Shown here: positions 35,730 to 44,937 of the stretch, piece after piece | Position numbering within the stretch: position 1 is the first letter of the stretch | How the letters are laid out: every line of letters begins with the position of its first letter | Translations under genes and position numbers: made by a program | The notes under the pieces: generated by a model | The model's database searches: none | What the model saw: only the letters and a program-made list of their open reading frames with translations | What the model was told of the DNA's origin: nothing | NCBI GenBank assembly: GCA_965112735.1 | Contig: OZ218963.1 | Location: 2,976,001-3,040,000 of the forward strand | DNA: 64,000 nucleotides | Direction of reading: 5' to 3' | From: Phaeosaccion multiseriatum | Taxonomy: Eukaryota > Ochrophyta, other classes

Positions 35730-38362
35730 GACTATCCCAGACGAAGCGCTTGCGCAAGCTTGAGGAAAACACAGTGAACTCGGGATTGGGCAGCTGAGAG
35801 CGTGCTCGCAGCAGCTTTGTGGCAAGAACTAGCGGGTGAGCGGCAAAGGTGCGTTTTTCTCCAACCTTGGTTTCGATAGAGAGAGAGGACGGAGGGGGGT
35901 ATACCCATAGAGATAAGCGGGGTCCAAGACAGAATCTCTTCTCCAGGAGTATACGAAACTTTTCATATGCAACGCATGCTCTTGCGCCTCCAGCTCGTCG
36001 GCAATTTGGCCCCTGAAGTTAGGGTACTCCACCGTCACAGTTGCATGTCTCTGAGACGTGGACGCTGCTCTGTTCTACCGATTTTCAGGGCCCATCAGGG
36101 CGTCATCTGGTCCGCAGGATACGTCTGACGACTCCCGTACCGCCGCTGTCCATGGGCGGAGGGCAAGAGGTCTATGGCAGGTCGTCGCCCGAGGTGGCCG
36201 AAAATGTGAGGGCGCACGAGAGGGGGAGAGGGCGTGAGATGGAAGGCTTTGCCTGGCAGTTACGAGGGGTCCAAGTGGGATCAATATCAATCATATGTAG
36301 CCTGGCTTGTGACAAAGTTTTAGCTTCAAAGGTCATAATCCCATGTGCAAAATCGCATACGTGTACTCCCCTTTCTTTTGCCTTTGAAGGGCCCTTTCTG
36401 TGAGGTCATGAGCGGCCGATCCCACGCCCCGTCAGAGCATCGGTCTTACTTAAGGGGCGTTATACTAACTCCCCTGCCCCCTGTTATTGCGGGACGTGGG
36501 TGGTGGGGCTATCGGGGGGACTTCGACATCTTCCCCCGATGTCACTGCATAGGTGGGGAAGTATGAGGGTGGAGAGGAAAGGGAATGGAACCTTCCCGGC
36601 GGAGTCAAGGGCGACACAAGGTGTGTTGTGGTATCTAGTGTGTGAGCTGTCAGATGTCCAGCTTTCAGCTTCAGCGAGCTTAACAAGACATGGGAAATCA
36701 CCTCGTGTCCACCTCCCTAATTTTGGCCCCTTCGGTTAGGTCATCACGAGGGTCATTACCGGGGCAGGAGAACGACTGCGGCGACCATCCTGCCTCTCTT
36801 CAGGGAGCGAGAAGGTAAGGAGCAAGGGGTTTACGAGCGGCAGTGGCCAGACGAGCGGAGGGAAGAGAAAGAGGCGTCCAGATAGAAGTCAAGCTTATCC
36901 GCCTCGTCGTCCACCCCGAGGGACGCCGTTGCTGCACGATCAGCTGCAGCTCCTCCTGGCTACTGCGGATGAGCGTGCTCGTATTGAAGCCTACCAGCCA
37001 CGAGTGAGAGAAGCTCAATCAAGCAGCAGCTGGACGCGCCATCGGCAGCCGAGGCGGCCATGGGAGCTGAGCCGGAGAAGGGGGGGGGGGGGGGGAGGTA
37101 GCGTGCTGTTGCTGTGGGTGGTGGTGCTCGTCGTGGCACACGATCGAGAAGCGATTGTGACTCAGGGGCGACAGGGCGATGAGCCGCAAGGCCATACTCA
37201 AGTCGCCGACCGCTCTGTATGCAGAGAAAGTGAGGTGGAGGCCGTGGCAGGGGGGTTAGGAGCTGCCAGAGGAGGGCTTGGCGGGCTACAGAGACGGATT
37301 TCGCAGGTAAGACGGAGCCTCGTGTAGCATCTATAGTAGTAGTAGCCGTAGCAGCACTGATAAGGGGAGGAGGGGCAGTGTGTGTACAGTTGGAGCTGCC
37401 CATCCGTGAAATTGGGTTAAAATGACGAATATACACATAGATAGCGTTGTAAATCGCATCCTCGCCAAGGAGAGCATGTAAAGAGTACCAAATCGGCGCA
37501 TGGTCATGAGGTATAGCCTCGCGTTGTATCTGGCCCATATCTATCGTCATACCCTCTCTTCCCCCTCGATCGAGGGTCAGGATGACGACGAAAAGGGGCC
37601 CTTCACACTTGTAAATTCTCTCCCTCGCTCTGTAGCTCCTGAAAGGACACTTCGAGCTGCCCAGCACTCAGCAGACTATGTATTCCTCAAGTCTTCTCAA
37701 GGGTTTCGTATCTCGTGGTCTGCTGGTCGCACACGCTCCTCCCTCTCCTCACCATTTTTGAGGTGAAAACTGCTGCCATAAGTGTTTCCATCTCGCCTCA
37801 CCCCTTCTGCTCCACAGCACCTGCAATCGCACTCTTAGCTGCTCAACGTCGACTTCCATATGTGGGTCGCAGTCTGCTCAAAGCCATTCCTCCCTCATGG
37901 GCTCTTGCTCGCACACGCTCTTCCCCCACTCCCCCCTTGCTTGTTTGAGGCCCAAATTCCCGCCAAAGCAACGGACATTTCAGCTCCACATGTTAGCCCA
38001 CTATCTCCTAAGACCGCGCTCCCAGCTTTACATCGGCTATTTGACTACATAATTCGTATTCAGCCCGAAGATTATCACCTCTTGTGTGAGCTACGCCTCT
38101 CTCTTTCTCCCTTGTTCAGGGGCAAAGATCTCGTCAACATAGGAGCACATTTCACGCACCTTCTAAATCGCTCTATACAGACGCAACAATCAGACTTTCA
38201 GCTGCTCAGCATCTAGAATACTGTCTTTTCCTCAGATCTCCCCAAGCGCTTCGCCTGTGGTGCTCTGTAGCGTGCGTAATACCTCTTTTCCTGAGCCCAC
38301 TCGAATTTTGGTTCCACTGATTTTCTACTGACATTTATCGGGGTTAATTGACATACAAGGGC
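35730..38362. repeat. Direct repeat copy 1 (about 2.6 kb)
   Basis: It begins GACTATCCCAGACGAAGCGC and ends with the GGTTAATTGACATACAAGG terminus. Reading frames shared with copy 2 are short: 69 codons on the - strand (35829-36038, with VEYPNFRG and HALHMKSFVYSWRR) and 120 codons on the + strand (36041-36403). The two frames diverge by amino-acid changes without stop codons, but neither was recognised. The 38329-38373 end is a perfect 13-bp palindrome, TGACATTTATCGG with its complement, around the terminus. Confidence 0.85.
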
Positions 38363-38379
38363 CGATAAATGTCACAGTA

Positions 38380-38768
38380 CTGTGATTTCGCGGTTGAGTG
38401 GCACTTTTTACGCCCAATTACGCCCCATTAATTTTTTTTTACGCCGAATGACGACTTTTTTTACGACGTTTGACGACGTTTGACGACGCTTTAGCCCCCT
38501 ATTTGACGCCCTTTGACGCCCTTTGACGCTCTTTGACGCCCTTTTATCTTAATTCGCCTTACTTTCGTCTAAAAAAAATCACGTAAAAAAAAATCACGGA
38601 AAAGGGCGTCAAAGGGCGTCAAAAGGCGTCAAAGGGCGTCAAATAGGGGGCTAATAAAGCGTCGTCAAACGTCGTCAAACGTCGTCAAAAAAATCGTCAT
38701 TTGGCGTTAAAAAAAATTAATGGGGCGTCATTGGGCGTCAAAAGTGCCACTCAACCGCGAAATCACAG
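38380..38768. mobile_element. Complete 389-bp foldback element flanked by TA
   Basis: The arms are near-perfect complements of about 190 bp. The left end reads CTGTGATTTCGCGGTTGAGT and the right end is its exact complement. Both ends are flanked by TA (38378-38379 and 38769-38770), the target duplication typical of Tc1/mariner-like elements. The arms consist of repeated TTTGACGCC and GGCGTCAAA units plus ACGACGTTTGACGACG. The whole element could fold into one long hairpin. It encodes nothing. Confidence 0.85.
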
Positions 38769-38838
38769 TAGCGTTCGCCAGTTTCAGTTTCCGCTCCTCT
38801 TTCCTTTCCCCCCCCCTTGGCGGTAAACCTATTGGAAA

Positions 38839-39040
38839 CTTAATTCGCCTTAATTTCGTCTAAAAAAAATCACGTAAAAAAAAATCACGGAAAAGGGCGC
38901 AAAAGGGCGTCAAAGGGCGTCAAAAGGCGTCAAAGGGCGTCAAATAGGGGGCTTAAAGCGTCGTCAAACGTCGTCAACCGTCGTCAAAAAAGTCGTCATT
39001 TGGCGTAAAAAAAAATTAATGGGGCGTAATTGGGCGTACC
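38839..39040. mobile_element. Half of a second foldback element (right arm only)
   Basis: The sequence from CTTAATTCGCCTT through GGGCGTAATTGGGCGTA matches the centre and right arm of the 38380-38768 element, but stops before its terminal repeat, directly at the start of direct repeat copy 2. The 70 bp between the two foldback copies (38771-38838) is unique here. Confidence 0.75.
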
Positions 39041-41653
39041 GACTATCCCAGACGAAGCGCTTGCGCAAGCTTGAGGAAAACACAGTGAACTCGGGATTGG
39101 GCAGCTGAGAGCGTGCTCGCAGCAGCTTTGTGGCAAGAACTAGCGGGTGAGCGGCAAAGGTGCGTTTTTCTCCAACCTTGGTTTCGATAGAGAGAGAGGA
39201 CGGAAGGGGGTATACCCATAGAGATCAGCCGTGGGCAAGATAGGATCTCTTCTCCAGGAGTATACGAAACTTTTCATATGCAACGCATGCTCTTCCGCCT
39301 CCAGCTCGTTGGCAATTTTGCCCCTGAAGTTAGGGTACTCCACCTTCACAGTTGCATGTCTCTGAGACGTGGACGCTGCTCTATTCTACCGATTTTCAGG
39401 GCCCATCAGGGCGTCATCTCGTCCGCAGGACACGTCTGATGACCCCCGTACCGCCGCTGTCCATGGGCGGAGGGCAAGAGGTCTATCGCAGGTCGTCACC
39501 CGAGGTGGCCGAAAATGTGAGGGCGCACGAGAGGGGGAGAGGGCGTGAGATGGAAGGCTTCGCCTGGCAGTTACGAGCGGGGCAAGGGGTATTAACACCA
39601 CTCATATATAGCCTGGCTTGTGACCAAGTTTTAGCTTCAAAGGTCATAATCCCATGTGCAAAATCGCATACGTGTACTCCCCTCTCTTTTGCCTTTGAAG
39701 GGCCATTTTTGTGAGGTCATGAGCAGCCGATCCCACGCTCTGTCAGAGCATCGGTCTTGCTTAAGGGGCGTAATACTAACTCCCCTGCCCCCTGTTATTG
39801 CGGGACGTGGGGGTGGGGCTATCGGGGGGACTTCGACATCTTCTCCCGATGTCACTGCACAGGTGGGGAAGTATGAGGGTGGAGAGGAAAGGGAAGGAAC
39901 CTTCCCGGCAGAGTCAAGGGTTACACAAGGTATGTTGTGGCATCTAGTGTGTGAGCTGTCAGATGTCCAACTTTCGGCTTCAGCGAGCTTAACCAGACAT
40001 GGGAAATCACCTCGTGTCCACCTCCCTAATTTTGGCCCCTTGGGTTAGGTCATCACGAGGGTCATTACCGGGGCAGGAGAACGACTGCGGCGACCATCCT
40101 GCCTCTCTTCAGGGAGCGAGAAGGTAAGGAGCAAGGGGTTCACGAGCAGCAGTGGCCAGACGAGCGGGGGGAAGAGAAACAGGCGTCCAGATAGAAGTCA
40201 AGCTTATCCGCCTCGTCGTCCACCCCGGGGGACGCCGTTGCTGCACGATCAGCTGCAGCTCCTCCTGGCTACTGCGGATGAGCGTGCTCGTATTGAAGCC
40301 TACCAGCCACGAGTGAGAGAAGCTCAATCAAGCAGCAGCTGGACGCGCCATCGGCAGCCGAGGCGGCCATGGGAGCTGAGCCGGAGAAAGGGGGGGGGGG
40401 TAGCGTGCTGTTGCTGTGGGTGGTGGTGTTCGTCGTGGCACATGGTCGAGAAGTGATTGTGACTCAGGGGCGACAGGGCGATGAGCCGCAAGGCCATACT
40501 CAAGTCGCTGACCGCCCTGCAGGCAGGGAAAGTGGGGTGGAGGCCGTGGGAGGGGGGGTTGGAGCTGCCAGAGGAGGGCTTGGCGGGCTACCGAGACGGA
40601 TGTCGCAGGTAAGACGGGGCCTCGTGCAGCATCTATAGTAGTAGTAGCCGTAGCACCACCGATGTGGGGAGTAGGGGCAGTGTGTGTACAGTTGGAGCTG
40701 CCCATGTAATAAATTGGATAGAACAGACGAAAAATGCATATATAGCCTTGTAAACCGCAAACTCGCCAAGGAGAGCATGTGAAGTGTACCGAATCGGCGC
40801 ATGGTCATGAGCTATAGCCTAGCGTTGTATCTGGCCCATATCTATCGTCATACTCTCTCTTCCCCCTCGATCGAGGGTCAAAATGACCATGACAAGGGGC
40901 CCTTCACACTTGTAAATTCTCTCCCTCACTCTGTAGCTCCTGAAAGGACTCTTCGAGCCTCCCAGCACTCGGCTGACAATGTATCCCTCAAGTTTTCTCA
41001 AGGGTTTCACATCTCGTGGTCTGCTGGTCGCACACACTCCTCCCTCTCCTCACCATTTTTGAGGTGAAAACTGCTGCCATCAGTGTTTCCATCTCGCCTC
41101 ACCCCTTCCGCTCCACAGCACCTACAGCCGCACTCTTAGCTGCTCAACGTCGACTACCTCATGTGGGCCGCAGTCTCCTCGAAGCCATTCATCCCTCATG
41201 GGCTCTTGCTCGCACACGCTCTTCCCCCACTCCTGCCTTGTTTGAGGCCCAAATTCCCGCCAACGCAACGGACACTTCAGCTCCACATGTTGGCCCACTG
41301 TCACCAAAGACCGCACTCCCGGCTTCTCATCGGCTATTTTACTACACAATCCGTAGTTTGCCCTAAGATCATCACCTCTTGTGTGAGCTACACCTCTCTC
41401 TTTCTCCCTTGTTCAAGGGCAACGATCTCGTCAAACCATCAGCACATTTCACCTCCTAAAGCTCTCTATACAGACGCTGCAATCAGACTTTAAGCTGCTT
41501 AACATCTAAAATGCTGTCTTTATCTCAGATTTCCCGAAGCGCTTCGCCTGTAGTGCCCTATAGCGCGCACAATACCTCTATTGCCAAGCTCACTGTTTTT
41601 CAGGATTTCTACATTGTACTGACATTTATCGGGGTTAATTGACATACAAGGGC
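39041..41653. repeat. Direct repeat copy 2 (about 2.6 kb)
   Basis: Matches 35730-38362 along its length with scattered substitutions and small indels. The equivalent frames are at 39140-39349 (-) and 39352-39714 (+). Its left end lacks the inverted repeat found before copy 1 and instead joins the foldback fragment, so the original left terminus was lost by insertion or recombination. Confidence 0.85.
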
Positions 41654-41655
41654 CC

Positions 41656-42573
41656 GCCAAAACTTTGTTGCCTTACTAATTCTGAACCCTTTCTTCGTCT
41701 CTCCGCCTGACGATAATCCCATGTGGCGTGTGGGTGGGGCCGCCCGACCGGCTGTAGGCATGCACTCCTCGCAGGGCAGGCGGGGCGGAAAAAGATAACA
41801 AGAATCAAGTCTACCCCCGGGGGGGAGAAGGGGGGGGGGGGGGGGGGTTGGTTCGCCTCTCGAGAGGCCACATTTGATGGGCTCAGCAGGGAATTTTCCT
41901 TGACATGCACTGTAAGACGTTTTGTGTAGCGGGGTGGTGGTGTTTGGGGGTGCCAAGGAGGACCCTTCGTACAGGCTGACCATTCTCACTCACACTGTGT
42001 CAGCTCCGGTACACTCGTACTGACAGACAGACGAAATTGCGCCCAAGATTAGAGCCGCCCCGCTGCGCTGTTTACGTACCATCCATCGAGGCCGTTACAC
42101 TTGGCAGCTTTGAGGGTACACCAGGAACAGCTCTCTCTCCCTCTCTCTCTCTCTGTGCATGCAAGAGCGTGCCAGGGCCGAAAACCGACCCCTGACGCAC
42201 TATCGCCCACATTCTCGATAGCGCGCTATCGGTCGCCGGCCGATAGCGGATAGCGGATCGGCTGGCGCCGGCGATAGCGGATAGCACGCCCCCCCCCCCC
42301 AAAGCCGGCTGGCGCCGGCGATAGCGGATAGCGGATAGTGCGTCAGGGGTCGAAACATAAATGCCTCGCGATGGGGTTGGGCGGTGGAGAGAAGTTGACG
42401 AGTCTGGGGTGCAATGCAGTAAGCACCAAAGCGTGGAGCGGCTTCATACAGGGATAGCTCCAAGCGATGGCCAACCCCCCGACTCTCGAAAAAGAGTCAT
42501 ACACACTTTTTACCCCAGGGTTTGGTGCTGTATCTATCCATATATATCTTACAGGTTGCAGGCCGACAGGTTG
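41656..42573. other. Intergenic region between the composite and Mpv17
   Basis: A 918-bp stretch with a long G run at about 41820-41848, a CT-rich tract near 42132-42153 and the inverted-repeat element at 42186-42352. No exon was supported. Confidence 0.6.
42186..42352. mobile_element. 167-bp miniature inverted-repeat element, GATAG type
   Basis: Perfect 19-bp terminal repeats begin CGACCCCTGACGCACTATC. The sequence AAAC lies directly outside both ends (42182-42185, 42353-42356) and may be a target duplication. The interior repeats GGCGCCGGCGATAGCGGATAG. It is related to 31192-31314. Confidence 0.75.
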
Positions 42574-44808
42574 CTACCGCTTAACGGGCCGTCTCTTGCC
42601 TTGCTCCGAAGTTAGGGCCGTGTCCGTGCTATCTAAGGTCTTGAAAGCCTGATAGCTGAGATATATGTTCCACACAAAGCCCACGCAGTTGCTGAAGAGC
42701 ACTTGAAGCGGAGGGGAGACATACTTGAAGTTCAAGAGCACTTTGGTGGGGGGGGGGGGAGGTGGCGGAGAAGGCGGCACACAGGCAACGGAGCAGACAA
42801 AGACATAATACAAATAGAGAGAGAAGGATAAAGCGTTGGAGGGGCAAGAGAGGCCGAAACGCGCCAGAGGCTGTCCTTGGCGTACTTAGGCGAAAGTAAT
42901 GATAAGGTGCACGAACACATTCAGAAGACGCATGGAGGAGCAAGGCTGGCCAAGCCCTTGGAAGCGTGGGCATTCGACAACTCACTTGCAGGTATCCACA
43001 GGCTCCAGTTGCTGACGACCGTGGAGAAGAAATCCTGATCGCGGTGGGAGGACAAAAAAATGAGGGGGCAGGTTCAGAAGAGGAGGCACGCACGCGCATC
43101 CGAAAGACTTGAGGAGAGAGAGACACACAAAGAGAGAGAGAGAGTTACTTGCGGGCGGCACGGAGAAGCAGCAGCATCAGCAGCAGGGAAGAACATCAAC
43201 AGCGCAGCCAGCCCTTTGGGCCATTCCTTCACAACGTCAAACGACTTAGGCGTGAATCAGAGTGTACTCGAGGGGCGGGGAAGACGAGCAGAGGAGACTA
43301 TATACTATATATGGACCTGCTTTGTTCAGCCGTTGGGGGTTTGATTAGCGAGGAGGGGAGAGAACAGACAAGGCAAGGCCCCTACATACCCTCTTGAGCT
43401 TCTCCGGGACCTTGTCAGCCTTGCTCTCCAGTACCATGATGCTGCTCAAAAAGACTGAGATGAACACAGGTGCGAAGATGAACTGGTCTGATGCCACTCT
43501 CGCTACGATGACGGCGGTGCTCACGCCCGGCAGGCGTCTCCCCAGGAAGCCGTACCACGTGTGCAGTACCGGAGCGGTTAGGGCGGCACCCAAGAATGTA
43601 AACTTTGCCAATCGGCTTGGGTTTTCGTTGACGTTTGAGTGTGTGGGTGTGTGTGGTTGGTGTTGATGTGGAGGATGGGGTTAGTGGGCAGGGGATGGAA
43701 GAAGGTTAGGTCCTATGCCTGGAAAATAGTCACAAAAAGACGGCGGCGTGGGTATCTTGGCGCTACTCGTGCATGTTGTCTCACAAAGAAAGCTCCTCTC
43801 GCCAGATAAGGAAGGACATGCCAGTTCTCACCTCCAATCCATATCGAAGAGGATCTCCTCCTTACTGACTCTCCGGAGCCCGGCTAGCAGACGCTGCATT
43901 TCGCTCTCCTCCGCGTCCTCCTCCTCCTCCGCGTCCTCCTCCTCCTCTTCCTCCCCTTCCCCCTCCCCCTCCCCCTTTCCTGCCTCCTCTTCGTTCGTCC
44001 CTCTTTGCTGGCTCTCCTCCGTCCTCGTCTCGGCGTCTGTTTCGACAATCCTCCTTGCCACAATGATCTGTTGGCAGACAAAATCAGACATTGCTGCGAT
44101 GATCCCGCTGGTTATAGCCTTTGTCAGCAGAGGCCGCGCCTTTAACTGTTCCTGATACCAGGACCAAAATCCACGACGATCCCCACCACCCCCCCCTTCC
44201 CCTGCCCCCCCTCCCCCCCCCCCTCCACGGCCGCCTCCAGCCCCATCCCCTGCCTTCGCACCTTCCACTTCCCTCGTCCACATTCTTCCTCCTCCTGCTG
44301 CTGCTCCTCCTGATCCTTTTCCAACGCTCCGAGCCCCAGCCTGCTTCAAAGACATCCCCGACACGTCAATTGCAAGCAGGGACCATTCTGTGGCTCCACT
44401 GGCTATAGCTGTCTTCCTTTTCGCGCTTTGAAGCCACCACAGTGGAGGCCTGTTGTTGGCGCCGCCTTGTTGCGCAACTTCAAAGTGATGGAGCGTCTGC
44501 TGCGGCTGTGCCTGATTCTGGTGGTGGTACGACTGCTGCTGCTGCTTCTGTGGCTGAAGGCGGCAGGGATGGTGAAGTGGACGCCGGAGCGAGGAAGGGC
44601 CTCCCATGCATGGCTCTCCTAAGGAAGCGCCGCCGCCGCCGCCGCTGCTGCTGCTGCTGCTGCTGCTGCTGCATTGAATTGGGTGCGAGGTCGGCGGCTC
44701 AGCTTGGCACCTCGTTGATCTCAGGCTTAATTGACTACGAAAATGAGGCGGCCGTCGCCGATGCCTTCTCACGCCTACTAGCGCTCGCTCCACCTGTAAC
44801 ATCATCAT
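42574..44808 (-). CDS. Mpv17/PMP22-family membrane protein with long N-terminal extension
   Basis: Integral membrane protein of a family found in peroxisomes, mitochondria and plastids. Exons in transcript order: 44808-43832, 43615-43390, 43034-42986, 42740-42574; 472 residues. The first 210 or so residues are low complexity (poly-Ser, Gln, Gly). The family core starts at FWSWYQEQLKARPLLTKAIT, with membrane segment SGIIAAMSDFVCQQIIV. An acidic Glu-rich insertion follows, then FTFLGAALTAPVLHTWYGFL, VARVASDQFIFAPVF and the C-terminal signature NWSLWIPAMLLNFKYVSP, with VGFVWNIYLSYQAF. The usual PAQ before the NF motif reads PAM. The extension might be an organelle leader, but no clear signal is visible. 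It is divergent from the kelch gene, with 129 bp between starts. Confidence 0.9.
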
Positions 44809-44937
44809 GGTTCACCGCATTGATGGTCCTCGAGGGGGACGAACCAGAGAGAGAAAGGGAGGAGAAAAAGGGGAGGAGGGATTGGCAGTTTGCGTTTCAG
44901 CTTCAGGAGCAAATCGCAAACCACTTCCTCTCTAATC
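44809..44937. promoter_or_regulatory. Divergent promoter region, Mpv17 / kelch gene
   Basis: Only 129 bp separate the two start codons. The stretch includes a purine-rich block (AGAGAGAAAGGGAGGAG) and no TATA box that I recognise. Confidence 0.5.

Larger units (their letters stand above)
35605..41655. mobile_element. 6-kb composite bounded by perfect inverted repeats
   Basis: The left end (35605-35627) and right end (41633-41655) are perfect 23-bp inverted repeats beginning GGGCCCTTGTATGTCAATTA. The left end has a second tandem 20-bp copy at 35628-35647. Inside are two ~2.6-kb direct repeats (35730-38362 and 39041-41653) that look about 95% identical by eye. The first also ends in the same terminal sequence at 38342-38362. 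Between them sit a foldback element and half of another. No transposase, reverse transcriptase or other family was recognised. Target-site duplications are not obvious. It separates GDP-fucose synthase from Mpv17. Tandem or nested copies of one unit are more likely than an LTR element, because the repeat ends are not TG/CA and no gag-pol lies between. Confidence 0.75.

Noticed and set aside
35730-41653. LTR retrotransposon with 2.6-kb LTRs
   Set aside because: The repeats do not start TG and end CA, no primer-binding site or gag-pol lies between them, and the inter-repeat DNA is foldback element.
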